Shown in pieces: positions 22,451-35,410 of a stretch of DNA of 64,000 nucleotides. The DNA is from Zanthoxylum bungeanum (taxonomy: Eukaryota > Streptophyta > Magnoliopsida > Sapindales > Rutaceae): positions 54,526 through 118,525 of the forward strand of contig SKCR01017759.1 of assembly GCA_019454045.1 (NCBI GenBank). The letters run 5' to 3'. The notes beneath the pieces are model-generated. The model saw nothing but the letters and a program-made list of their open reading frames with translations, was not told the DNA's origin and made no database searches. Within the stretch, counting starts at the first letter, position 1. The number at the start of each line of letters is the position of its first letter. Made by a program: the position numbers and the translations under genes.

Positions 22451-25132
22451 GCTTAATCCATTATGTTTGTCATAATTATGTTCACAGCTAGTATTAAAAT
22501 TGGATTTTAGATACTTAGTGTGGTACATAAAATATATATATTGATGTTCAGAATCTATTTTGAACAGGATACTGACTTCAATTGAGATTTATCTGCGAAT
22601 TGAAAACGGGACGAAAGTCGCTTTTTTAACCGTAGATATCTGAATTTAGGAACTACCTTCGGGTTAGTACTTAAATTTAGAAACTGTTATAATGTAGCTA
22701 GTTTGACTAGAAACATTATCTCTATATCGCGTATAACCCGCTGCGGGTGTACCTTTATATTCTAGAACACTAAAGTGTTTCATTATATAAAGATGATATT
22801 GAGATAAACACATTAGATGTGAATAACAGGATTTATATTTGAATATAAATAATATCTCAAATATATAACATGACAAATAAATAGCTCAAATGATTTGATC
22901 AGTTAAGAAACTTAATTGTGGCATAGTTGTCAGGGACACATCAAACAAGAATCGTATATCCGCACTTTTGAAGAGGGTACTAGGACTGATTTGATTCCAT
23001 TCAAATAAAGTCTACGAATCTAGTCTATTGGGCAAAGTGCCTAAAACACTATTTACTTGGTAAAAGTGTAAATGCCACCGATCTGTTAGCCCTACTTCAT
23101 AGTGAAGCAAGTGGGCCCATGTCTAGCTAGGCTAGATATGGATATGAATATTTCGTGACCTGTACGGATGTGGCATCGCGTATGGTTATGTGTTTCTTTT
23201 GAAACACAAATCGGAAACTTTTATAGTTTCAACACGAAATAGACAAATAGATCGGCTAAAGTATTAAACCGTCACGGTAAGACCGTAATGAATAATACTT
23301 AAACAATAAGTTTCTAGTATATTTGAAAGAGTAATATTCTTTCAAATAAGGACTCCTCCCGGAACACGTCAGTTTGATGGTGTGTCCGAACAGATTAACC
23401 GAATTTTGTTAGACATGATAAGGTTAATCACGAGTCGCTCTGAGCTACCATTTCCTTCGACGGATATGCTAAACAGTGCAAGAACTTATTTTGAATAAGG
23501 TTCCATAAAATCTGTTTGACAGATTACATATTAGATATGAACGGGAAAGAAACCGGGTTTCTCATTCCTGATAATTTGGGTATGCTAGGCATATGTTTGG
23601 ATGATACCAAACTAAAACCCAAATAGGATAAGTGCCAAATGTAGGTCATCCTAGGGATACCGTAAGAATTGTACTTATACACCTCACAAGAGAACAATTA
23701 GATTGTTGCTCACCATACGTTTTTCCTGATAGGAATACCGATATGCAGTGGTAAGTGGGAGGATAGTATAACTCGATGGAATCAGAGTAATACTGTTCAA
23801 GGCACTGAATCTTAATGGAACACAAATAGTTCATCAAGGATGAGACTATTACCATTAATCTTCGAATACACAAGAACGCGTAAGTCGGACAGAGTCGGAA
23901 AAACAACCTGGGGTATGGGTTTCTGATCTAACCTTATAAAGATGTGAATCTTATTGAGGAATACCAACTGACTACGTATGAGGAAGTGATACAAGATATC
24001 AACTCCCCAATTATGGCAAAGTGCCATATAATCCGAAATGGATTCCATGTATATCAACCAGTTTGGATACTAGTTGATGTACCACAAGGCATTGTGCTTA
24101 ATGGTACTTAAAAGTCTTCTAGGAAGACATACATGGATGACAACATACCAACGTATAAAGCAAGGCTTTAACGGAAAGGTATCGTTATCAACATTGTGTT
24201 GATTACGATTCAACATTTTACCTGTTGCCACGGTAAATCCATTTGGATAATGCTTGTTATTCGATCCATGATTGGATTGAAGCAAGCATTAGGTTCTTGG
24301 AATTATCGTTTTGATATAATCATAATGGTATATGATTTAATTCAAAACGAAAATGATTCTTGTGTAAATAAGAGGGTTAATGGGAGCGCACTGACAGTGG
24401 CTGTCCTATAAAATAATGATAATACGTCATTTCTTGGAAATGATATTCCCATAAAATAAATATCGGCGAAAGCTTGGCTTTCGAAATACTCTCCTAGAAA
24501 CCGTACATTGAAAAATGTACAACACCTGGTGTATCATACTCTTTGAGCATATGGATTCACAAACAGGGCAATCCGAGTGATAGTCACTGGATTAATGTTA
24601 AAACATCCATTAGTATCTTAGAGAACTAAGGATGCTGTCTTAGTCTATGGAGAAGGAGAACTTGAAGTGACTGGGATCACTGTAGCAAGTTTCCTATAAC
24701 TGATAAAGACGACTAAAAGTCGCAAACGGTACTATATAGTTTGAATAACAGAACAGTGAGCTGGAAATCTTCCGAGCAAGATTCTGTTGCCGAATAAACA
24801 AGAAATACGGATTATTGCTGCAGCTGAGGCAGCAATAGAAGCTATTTGGGTCGATAATAAATCTAATTAGATTAGATATAGTTCTGTTAGTGGCTGAGCT
24901 AGGCGTCAGCACAGACTAAGGAATTAAAGGTCTCATCGACGATCCAGATATACTTCTATATTCATCTGATTCGTTCAGATCATACATCGTGGCGATGTGA
25001 TGATCATGTAAATCGCATCGGATGATAATCATGCAAATCCGCTGACAAAACCTTTTCTCAGCAGTTTGAGCCAACCGTACATAGTTCGGGTGTTAGACAC
25101 TCGAGTGACTGGCTATGTGCCAAGTGGGAGAT
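22451..25132 (+). pseudogene. Element C gag-pol remnant
   Basis: Frames are broken throughout, but integrase and RT pieces can be matched to element B: YEYFVTF-like sequence near 23145-23195 (integrase) and GLKQALGSWNYRFD near 24265-24320 (RT, compare GLKQASRSWNQRFD in B). RNase H remnants lie near 24700-24880. Much of gag, including the zinc-knuckle region kept in element A at 31110-31520, is deleted near 22460. The remnant ends at the polypurine tract CAAGTGGGAGAT. Confidence 0.75.
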
Positions 25133-27217
25133 TGTTGGATAATATGACCCATAGCGTGACAAAGGAGATTGCACTCTTATCATTTGTGATTAAATCACCT
25201 TAGATATATAAATGATAAGAGGTCCCTATGATTTATTCCTGGACGGAGAATGATATGAGACAGTATCAGTCCACGTAGGATAAATCATTAAATATCCCTA
25301 GTCGTAGTATTATCGAGACAGGACATTGATAATGCGGAATAGGCTAGTATTGCACTTGTGCGCGTTGTGAGGGCACAACGACATAGTTCTCATATATTTA
25401 AGTATTGGATACTTATGCAAGTGCGATAGGAGGTTGTGTTTCACCGATGGTACGGGAAACAGCTTCGCTCTGGATAGACCCCTCGGAATCCCATTGGTAT
25501 TATGACTATGTGTCTATGGAGTCCGACATCAGGGTAGGTGTATTTGGTCTTAACCTGAGACTTGCACCGCTAATACTTACGATAATCGGTAGACTTTGGT
25601 CTTGGTGGTACAGGGCTTTAACCGGTTCTGCGTACACCACTTCTGGTTTTATCAAAGAGTCGTAGTGTATTGGGTGTGATGTCAAGACGGAAGTATCACT
25701 TCAGTCATAGTGGAGATGATGTCACGCAGGATACGGTACTAGTGCTCTTGAGTGATGCGCATCCAATCATGATATTATGACCAGGTCATGAATATCTGAT
25801 TATAGAGACTAGTTACCAGACATCCGACATGTGCTTCGGACGGGTAGACACTTATCCAGCCCCAGCCCTAGCACGTGACTATCCGATACTGGGCCGATAT
25901 ACACAATACTACGGTATACTACGCTTGATACAGATCTATATATTCCTGTAAGAATATTTCTGGAGAATTGGGTAGGCATGGCTTTGCTAGAAGCCAACCT
26001 TGTCTTGTAAATCGGTACAAACGTAGTACGAGGTACTTACGTGTTCGGATAGTCCGACGACCGTATTTGCTGCCAACATATCCGGAGATCTCATGGGTCG
26101 GTTCCTGAAGATTCACCGATGACGTATGACTCGCACTTTAATTAATCTGGGATTAATTCGATGAGAGAGAAAATTAATCTGGGATTAATTACGGAGATAT
26201 TTTATCTGGGATAAAATATCGTTTAAAGAGAGAGAACGATTAATTTGGAATTAATCGGTAAAATAATATATTCGATATATTATACGAAATTAGATTTCGA
26301 CGCGGAATTGAAATTAGATTTTAATTCGGGCAAACGAATTAATTTAGCATTAATTTGTTAGCGACGTGAATAGTGAATTCGCTAAGCGTAATCATTTAAT
26401 TATGACGAGACGGAAAATTCGTTAATTTGGAATAACGAACCCGAGCCCGAGAGTGATTGCGAGCGCATTCGCATTTCGAATTCGAGTGCGGCACGCAAGT
26501 CACATCAAGCGTCAAATCGCTAGTCGCATCAATCGTCAAGTCACTTGTCACTTTGAGTGATGTGACATGACATGTTGTCACTTTATAAAGTGGATGGATT
26601 GATGTGAATAGTTGATTTGAGTTGGTGAAAAGCTTTTAAAAGCTTGAAATGAATATAACATTATTATTTCTTGCTTTTTGACTTTTTGTAGTAAAAGTGA
26701 TATATGTTTTATTTTTATTTACTTGGTAAATATATAAAATAAAATTAAAAAGTTTCTCTCTCCTCTCTTGCAATGAAATACGGTTTTAAGGCTTTTGGAG
26801 CCAAAAACCTCCTCTCCTCTCTCACGGTCTCCTTGGCCGATTCTCTTCATTTTTTTTTTCTGGTTTTCACACAAAAATGGAGAAGCTTTTGATCTTGCAG
26901 CAAGATCTAAGTGCTAGCACCCTCATGGAGGAATACAAAGGTGATAGGGAAGTGATTTTGTGAGCTTGGAATATCAAAGCTTGGAGCTTTAATGGAGGTC
27001 TTCAATGGCCGAAAATGGAGGATTTTCACAGCCCAAAAATGCGCCCAACAGCAGTTCAAAAAGGGGAAAACCGAGCATGATGAAGCAAGAAAAAGACTTG
27101 TGTTCTTTGGATCTCAAACCAATCATTGTGAGTATGTGTCCGCCATTATTCCTTGATGTATTCATGCGATTTCTGCTTGTTTTGGATGATTCTTGGGACC
27201 TAATTAGGAACTCAACA
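25133..27217 (+). repeat. Element C 3' LTR
   Basis: The 2085 bp LTR is close to the 5' LTR but has small indels, among them loss of about 50 bases after GACCCATAGCGT near its start. The hairpin array begins at 26140. Confidence 0.9.
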
Positions 27218-27222
27218 CTTCG

Positions 27223-28537
27223 TACGGGGCGACACATTCCAGCCCCAGGCCTAGCACGTGATCATTCGATACTGGACACATACACGATACTACGTAACTA
27301 TCCTGATATCGATCGCGTATTCCTGTAAGCATGTTCTGGAGAATTGGGTAGGCATGTCCTTTGCTAGAAGCCAACCTTGTCTGTAAATCGGTAAAACGTA
27401 GTAATCATGTACATTACGTTTCGGATAGTCCGACAACCGAATTTACTACTGCCAACATATCCGAGGATCTCATGGGTCGCTTCCCGAAATTCATCGATGA
27501 CGTAGGACTCGCACTTTTAATTAATCTGGGATTAATTAGATGAGAGAGAAAATTAATCTGGGATTAATTACGGAGATATTTTATCTGGGATAGAATTCAT
27601 TTAAAGAGAGATAACGATTAATTTGGAATTAATCGATAAAATAATATATTTGATATATTAAAAGAAATTGGATTTCGTTGCGGAATTAAAATTGGATTTT
27701 AATTCGGGCGAATGAGTTAATTTAGAATTAATTCGATAGCGAAGTGAATAGTGATTTCGCTAGGCGTAATCATTTAATTACGTCGCAACGGAAAATTCGT
27801 TAATTTGGAATTAGCGAACCCGAGCCCGGGATTTTTTGCGAGCGCATTCGCATTTTGAATTCGAGTGCTGTACACAAGTCAAATCAAGCGTCAAATCATT
27901 AGTCACATCAAACGTCAAATCAAATGTCACTTTGAGTGATGTGACAAGTTGTCACTCGATTGAGTGATGTGAGTTGATGTGAATAGTGAAAGTGGTTGGA
28001 AAGTTAAAAGGCTTGTACATTTGACTTTTTGCAAATTGAAAAATGGTAAATGGTTAATTAGTTTTGGAAATTATAAAACCTATTTTACACTTTTCATTTT
28101 CTCTCTCTTGGCATACAGTTTTGGGAGCCAAAACACTTCACTCTATCTTCACCATTTCTTCTCTCTCTCGGCCACTGCCATTGTCTTTCCCTTCCCTGGT
28201 TTCAGCTCAAATCGTGAGCTAGGAGGAAGAAATGAATGATTTTGTTGCAAGATCAAAGTTCTAGCACACTCTAGGAGACATACCAAGGTGATAGGGTAGT
28301 GATTTCGTGAGCTTGGAATCCATTTTGGAAGCTTGGAGCTTGAAGATTTCATGGAGTCCATGGCCGAAATTTTGAAGATAAAATCAGCCCACTGCCGAGC
28401 TTCATGGAGGAGGGCAGAAATTTTTGTTCTTCGTAGCATCCAATCAGTTCTTTATGAGTATTCCACAACTCCTTTGATGTGTATTCATACTTGTTTTATT
28501 CTCGATTTCTTCATTGGGACCTTAATAGAGACCAACA
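27223..28537 (+). repeat. Element A 5' LTR, piece 3
   Basis: It continues from the second CTTCG (27218-27222) and ends AGAGACCAACA. With pieces 1 and 2 the original LTR was about 2.06 kb. It contains its own hairpin array at 27519-27740. Confidence 0.85.
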
Positions 28538-28552
28538 ATGGTATCTTGAGCC
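28538..28552 (+). other. Primer binding site of element A
   Basis: ATGGTATCTTGAGCC follows the LTR end directly, identical to that of element C. Confidence 0.75.
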
Positions 28553-31500
28553 AATATTGAGCATAAAAAAAAAATTTAGGGTTAAAATTTGGGTAAAATT
28601 GATTTTGAGCATGATTAATGAAATTGGATGAATTAGTATGCTTAAAAGTGTTTTAATTGATGATTGATTGGATCAATTTGATGAAATGTTGTTTGGAACA
28701 AATTTCCCCAAATTGTTGTGTTGGCCGAAAATACAATGAACCCTAATGTCTTGGATTTTTTGATTTTTGATCATTGGATGTGTTGGAAATCATTTGGGGA
28801 TATTGATTTAATGTTGAATTGAATTTAATGGATTGAATTTGATTTGGGCATGAAATTCCCCCTTGGCCGAGACACTTGAAGCATGTAATTGGGTTTGATT
28901 TTTGTTAAATTGTGTTGGACATGGTTTAATAATGATAAGCATGATTAATTAGGCTAATTTGATGTTTTGGAAATATTGATTTGGGTGATTAATTGTTTTA
29001 TACACTTTAGGCAATTAAATTGTAAATTGGATTTTGTAATTTAATAAAATTGGGCCTTAAAATTGGATTTGGGCTTTTAATGTTGTTATTGGGTTTATTG
29101 GGCTTGGTTGTACCAATTTGGGTTTAGGCAAAATTGGTTGGATCCAATTGGGCCCAAAATCGCTTCCATAAAGCCCAAATGCGACTTAATGGACCTTTAA
29201 AGTTTAATTGGGCCTAATGGGCCTAAATTGATTTCTGGGCTTATGGGGTAACTCCCGGATTAGACTTTGGTTATTGGGTTCGACCCAAGTTGACCAAAAG
29301 TCCACGCCTTAAGAAATTAATTAAAAGTCCATTGGACTTTAATTAAATAAACATTGGACGTTAATCGGGCTTTGAGACTCGTAACGATTAATTTGGAATT
29401 AAGTCTTAAAGGTTTATTAATAAAGTGTAATATTTAATTTGGAATTAAATAGTGAATTAGAATTAAATACAAATTGAATTGGATTTAATTATATAGTTTA
29501 ATTTAATTCGAGAATTCCTTCTTTGAGTACTTATTTCGCAAAACGAGTTTGACTCGAGCAAAATCAAATCGTTGTTTGAACATTGGATGGTCATTAATTA
29601 TCAGATTAATTAATTGGATTAGGTTGATTGATAACATGCTTGTGTGAATACATGATTGTGATGCATGAATAATGTATATCAGATGGATATTAGAAGGGTG
29701 GGGCAATTTTAGAAATTGTTGTAATAAATTTGATTTATTAATTGGACCTGCGTGTCCAGCCTTATCACCTCCATACTCTTTGTATTCTCTTCTCACCTAT
29801 TCCCCTCAATGTAAATGAGGTTTCTTTAGAAGTGTAGTGTAACGGGTATAAGTAAATACTTGTGCTAGCGAGAGAGAGAAAGTGAGAGACTTGATCTAGG
29901 ATCAATGTGTAAAGTATCCATCCGCATATCATTATCATTTATTTATACGCGCTTTATTATGTATTTAGAATGCATGTTTAAGGGTGTATGATGATGAGAC
30001 CTTAACAAATATAATAAATTGGTTGCCAATTTGCACGCGAAAAACCCTCAAACAATATTAAGCGTTTTTCCTTCCATTGAGTGATTCTCACTCAAGATCC
30101 GAGACTGGCATTGGCTTGTTGGCCAAAGTCAAGGCCTTTGTCCGTCGAGGATGTGTTTGAATCACGAAGGCTTTGTTCCATATTGGTGTCTTGTCCAAGT
30201 TGTGGTTTGTTGGCCAAAGTCAAGACCACTTCTTGTCCATCGACATTGATTACGAATCTTTCCATGGTCAATGGGTCGCGCTTAACTGGGATCACTAAGT
30301 TTGTTGTGCCAAAACCAAGGCTTAGTTGATTTAGAGGAAAAAGGTTAGGTAATACATTGGATGTATTGGCATATATAAGATATATGTTTCGGACTTGGAT
30401 GTCCCCCTACCGGATCTAGGAATTGGATTTGATCCAATCGATCTTAGAGATCTACCTAGTTAATTATCATATAATTTGTTGGCCAAAGTCAAGATTGTGT
30501 GATATTTAACGGGATCCTAGCCCACTAGGAAACACGGTTTCCCGAGTACTCGACAGAGGGTTAGAGGCTCGCCGAAAAATATTGGGAGGCAAGAATTGAA
30601 TTTGCAATATTCGTTTAATTACTTGCCATACGCGCTCAAAACAAATATCATTCGTCATATAAATTAAATGTTAGTTGGACTAATATTTAAATGTTGTTTT
30701 AATAAATAGTTGGACTATATTCAAACTATTCATTTGTAGTTGATTTTATAATTGGATTATAGTAATCAATATAATTGATTTTAATCTATTAAATTATAGT
30801 TGATTAAATAGTTGGACTACTGTAATCATTATAATGAATAGTACCTTAATCGTTGATTAAATAGTTGGACTATTAAAATCAAGATTAAAATGAAAGATTG
30901 ACATTTAAAACATAATCCTAAGGAAAATGTATTTAAATGGTTTAATTTTAAAATTGGGAATAATTTCAGGATGGTCCTGGAAAATAATAAGTTACTTTAT
31001 TTGATAAAATAACATATTAAGCCTAAGCCCAGAGTTAAGCAAACAGTAGAGCATGATCTTTGGAAGATTCATGTGATGATAACTTAAGTGCTTAATCCAT
31101 AAAGCTTGTCGCAGTAGACTCCTTAATTTCTGAATCAGAACTAAGGATTAGATCCTTAAAGTATGATAATGAAATTGAAGGATCTTCATAAATCTATGCT
31201 TAGATTTTAGAAGTACTAAATTGCAATACTAAACTCTTGGAGAGTTAATGACTATTCACAAAAGAGATAAAGTCAAAGTTTACAATAGGCTAGTAGCGCA
31301 AGGCGCACCTTATTTCGATATTCTAGAAACCCAAGGCTTGGCCAAAGGCTTCTGGAGTGTGAAGAAGGGCAAAGGCAAAGTCATTATAGTCTTCTTGGGA
31401 AGATAAAGGACATATCCCAAAATGTCTGACTAATTGTGGCAAACGGGATCGCGGAAGTGTGACTGCCGTTTGGACAAAGCAGACATGAAGGAATTGAAGA

Positions 31501-33127
31501 CGAGCAAGGCTCCGACTTCAAATATGTTTGTCAACATTATGTTCACTACTAGTATTAAAATTGGATTTTAAATACTTAGTGTGGTACATAAATATATATT
31601 GATGTTCAGAATCTGCTATGAGCAGGATAATGACATCAATAAGAGATTCATCTGCGAATTAGAAACGGGATGAAAGTCACTGTTTTAACCGTAGATACCT
31701 AAGTTTGGGAACTACCTTTCAGGTGTGTACTTAAATTAGGAAACTGTTATAATGTGACTAGTTTGACTAGAAACATTATCTCTATATCAATGTTTAACCC
31801 ACTGCGGGTGAACCTTTATATTCTAGAACACTAAAGTGTTTTATTATATAAAGATGATATTGAGATAAACACATTTGATGTGAATAACAGAATTTATATT
31901 TTGAATATAAATAAATCTCAAACGTATAAAATGACAAACAAATAGCTCAAACTGATTTGATCAGAAGAAACTAATTGTGGCATTGTTGTCTGGGACACAA
32001 TCAAACAAGACTCGTATATCCACACTTTCGAAGAGTGGGTACTAGGACTGATTTGATTCCATTCAAATAAAGTTTACAAATCTAGTTTATTGGGCAAAGT
32101 GCCTATAACACATTTACTTGGTAAATGTGCAAATGCCACATATTTGTAAGCCTTAGTTCATAGTGAAGCAAGTGGGCCCATGTCTAGCTAGGCTAGAAAT
32201 GGATATGAATATTTTGTGACCTTTACGGATATGGCATCGCGTTATGGTTATGTGTTTCTTTAGAAACATAAATCGGAAACTTTTAAAGTTTTCGATACGA
32301 AATAGACAAACAGATCGACTATAGTATTAAACCGTCACGATAAGACCGTAATGGAAAATAATTAAGCAATAAGTTTCTAACATACTTGAAAGAGTAAAGT
32401 ATTCTTTCAAATGAGGACTCCTCCCGGAACACGTCAGTTTGACGATGTGTCCGAACTGAGTAACCGAATTATGTTAGACATGATTAAGGTTAATCATGAG
32501 TCGCTCTAAGCTACCATTTCCTTCAACGGATAAGCTTTAAACAGTGCATAACTTATTTAGAATAAGGTTCCATAAAAGTCTGTTTGACAGATATCATATT
32601 AGATATGAACGGGAAAGAAACCGGGTTTCACATTCCTGAAAATTTAGGTATGCTAGGCATATGTTTGGATGATACCAAACTAGAACCCGAATAGGATAAG
32701 TGCCAATTGTAGGTTATCTTGGGGATACCAAAATATAGTACTTATACAACTCACATGAGAACAATGTAATTGTTGCTCACCATGCAGTTTTCCTAAGAGG
32801 AATACCGATATGCAGTGGTCAGTGGGAGGATAGTAAAACTCGATGAAATCAGAGTAATACTGTCCAAGGCACCGAATATTATTGGAACATAAATAGTTCA
32901 TCAAGGATGAAACTATTCCAATAATCTTCGAATACACAAGAACCACGTATGTCGGAGAGAGTCAGAAAACAACCTGGGGTATCGGTTTCTGATCTCACCT
33001 CATAAAGATGTCTATCTTATTGAGGTATACCAATTGACTACGTATGAGGAAGTGATACAATGTATCAACTCCCTATTATGACAAAGTGTCATGAATCCGA
33101 AATGGATTCCATGTATATTCAACTATG
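28553..33127 (+). pseudogene. Element A leader and decayed gag-pol, 3' part deleted
   Basis: The leader (to about 31100) parallels that of C. A gag part at 31110-31520 follows; it includes a decayed zinc-knuckle region near 31410-31470 with TGTGGCAAACGGGA, comparable to CGKRGHW of element B. Integrase remnants follow, with YFVTFTDMASRYGYV readable near 32205-32255. The interior stops near 33127 at a point equal to about 24063 in C, so most of RT and all of RNase H are gone. Confidence 0.75.
30119..30493 (+). repeat. TTGGCCAAAGTCAAG leader repeats in element A
   Basis: Exact copies lie at 30119-30133, 30210-30224 and 30479-30493, with a degenerate one near 30301-30320. The spacing is nearly that of element C. 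Confidence 0.85.
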
Positions 33128-34724
33128 TTTGCACCGCTAATACTTGTGACAATCAATATACTTTGGTTGCGGTTGTCCAGGACTTTAACAGGTTCTGTGT
33201 ACGCCAATGCTGGGTATATTGAGAATCGTAGTGTGTTGGGTGTGATGTCAAGATGGAAGTATCACTCCAGTCATAGTGAAGATGATGGTCACGTAGGATA
33301 CGGGACTGGTTCTCTTAAATGCTGCAGCTATCAGGATATTATGACAAGGTCATGTATATCCGATTATAGAGACTAGTCACCAGACATCCGACATGTGCTT
33401 CGTATGGGGCAGACACAATTCCAGCCCCAGGCCTAGCACGTGATCATTCGATACTGGACAGACATACACGATACTACGTATACTACGCCTGATATAGATC
33501 GCTTATTCCTGTAAGCATGTTTCTGGAGAATTGGGTAGGCATGGCGCTTTGCTAGAAGCCAACCTTGTCTTGTAAATCGGTAAAACGTAGTACTAGGTAC
33601 TTACGTGTTCAGATAGTCCGACGACCGAATTTACTGCCAACATATCCGAGGATCTCATGGGTCGCTTCCCGAAGATTCACCGATGACTTATGACTCGCAC
33701 TTTTAATTAATCTGGGATTAATTAGATGAGAGAGAAAATTAATCTGGGATTAATTGCAGAGATATTTTATCTGGGATAAAATATCATTTAAAGAGAGATA
33801 ATGAATAATTTGGAATTAATCGATAAAATAATATATTTGATATATTATAAGAAATTGGATTTCGACGCGGAATTAAAATTGGATTTTAATTCGGGCGAAC
33901 GAGTTAATTTAGAATTAATTCGTTAGCGATGTGAATAGTGATTTCGCTAGGCGTAATCATTTAATTACGTCGCAACGGAAAATTCGTTAATTTGGAATTA
34001 GCAAACCCGAGCCCGGGATTATTTGCGAGCGCATTCGCATTTTGAATTCGAGTGCGGCACGCAAGTCAAATCAAGCGTCAAATCATTAGTCACATCAAGC
34101 GTCAAATCAAATGTCACTTTGAGTGATGTGACAAGTTGTCACTTGATTGAGTGATGTGAGTTGATGTGAATAGTGAAAGTGGTTGGAAAGTTAAAAGGCT
34201 TGTACCTTTGACTTTTTGCAAATTGAAAAATGGTAAATGGTTAATTAATTTTGGAAATTATAAAACCTATTTTACACTTTTCATTTTCTCTCTCTTGGCA
34301 TACGATTTTGGGAGCCAAAACACTTCACTCTCTCTTCACCATTTCTTCTCTCTCTCACCCACTGCCATTGTCTTTCCCTTCACTGGTTTCACCTCAAACC
34401 GTGAGCTAGAAGGAAGAAATGAATGATTTTGTTGCAAGATCAAAGTGCTAGCACACTCTAGGAGACATACCAAGGTGATAGGGTAGTGATTTCGTGAGCT
34501 TGGAATCCTTTTTGGAAGCTTGGAGCTTGGAGATTTCATGGAGTCTATGGCCGAAATTTTGAAGATAAAATCAGCCCACTGCCGAGCTTTATAGAGGAGG
34601 GCATAAATTTTTATTCTTCGTAGCATCCAATCCGTTCTTTGTGAGTATTCCACAACTCCTTTTATGTGTATTCATACTTGTTTTATGCTTGATTTCTTCC
34701 TTGGGACCTTAATAGAGACCAACA
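33128..34724 (+). repeat. Element A 3' LTR, 5' end deleted
   Basis: It begins inside the LTR at TTTGCACCGCTAATACTTG, about 465 bp in, and runs to CCAACA at 34724, where Athila copy 1 resumes. It has its own hairpin array at about 33705-33930. Confidence 0.85.
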
Positions 34725-35410
34725 TGTGGTTCTTCAATCGAGGGCTTGATTCGCTCCTTTTTCGGTAGTTCCAAACTTTCCACCTGTGGTGTCGATCTAA
34801 AGCGTGAGGCTTCTTCAAGATAGTTGATACATTCCAAAATCTCATCATCCAGTTCTCTATCAGTCATGTTGGTGATGCATGCTTCAAGTTTGTCAGTGGA
34901 ATGTTGCATTGCATCTGTGTTCCGGATGATACTATCTATTATATCAAGTCTGAAATATTCCTCCTCCTTTTCGTCATTCGGGAATTTCATGGCTTTGAAA
35001 AAATTGAATGTTACTTCTTGGTCTGTACCCTCATGGTTAGTTCTCATTTTTGTACATCAATAATGGTTCGACTTGTAGCCAAGAATGGTCTTCCGATGAT
35101 GATGGGTATGTCTTTGTTTTCCTCCATGTCAAGGACAATAAACTATGCTGGGAAAATGAATTTGTCGACTTTGACAAGCACATCTTCAACTACACCTCTC
35201 AGAAACGTCAGCGTCCTATCAGTAAGTTGCAGTGTGACTGAGGTGGGCTTTGTTTCTCCAATTTACAATTTCCTGTAAATAGACAAAGGCGTCAAGTTAA
35301 TACTCGCACCTAAATCACATAAAGCCTTACAGAAGTAATGTTCTCCTATGGTTCAAGGGATGGTGAAACTGCCAGGATCTTTCAACTTTGAGGGAAGCTT
35401 CATGTAGGCA
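34725..35410 (-). pseudogene. Athila copy 1 protease and linker region (continuation)
   Basis: Read on the - strand it matches copy 2 at about 45012-45680: QEVTFNFFKAMKFPNDEKEEE, the PI(I/L)LGRPF-type part and the upstream protease region. Similarity ends near 35410, where unrelated DNA begins, so gag and the 5' LTR of copy 1 are missing. Confidence 0.8.

Larger units (their letters stand above)
17273..27217 (+). mobile_element. Copia element C, complete but decayed (9.9 kb)
   Basis: Both LTRs (17273-19420 and 25133-27217), a PBS (19421 onward), a polypurine tract (25121-25132, CAAGTGGGAGAT) and a perfect CTTCG target duplication (17268-17272 and 27218-27222) define it. The interior of 5.7 kb has no long open frame, but pieces of gag-pol can be recognised. 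It lies in A's 5' LTR, so it is younger than A. Confidence 0.93.
14616..34724 (+). mobile_element. Copia element A with nested insertions (20.1 kb block inside Athila copy 1)
   Basis: The block starts TGTTGG and ends CCAACA. Its flanks are GGTGG (14611-14615) and TGTGG (34725-34729), and removing it rejoins Athila sequence continuous with copy 2 at about 45010. It comprises A's 5' LTR in three pieces (14616-14899, 16813-17272, 27223-28537), the PBS, a decayed interior (28538-33127) and a 5'-truncated 3' LTR (33128-34724). A solo LTR of family B and the whole of element C sit inside the 5' LTR. A's interior was joined to the middle of the 3' LTR by a deletion near 33127. Confidence 0.85.
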
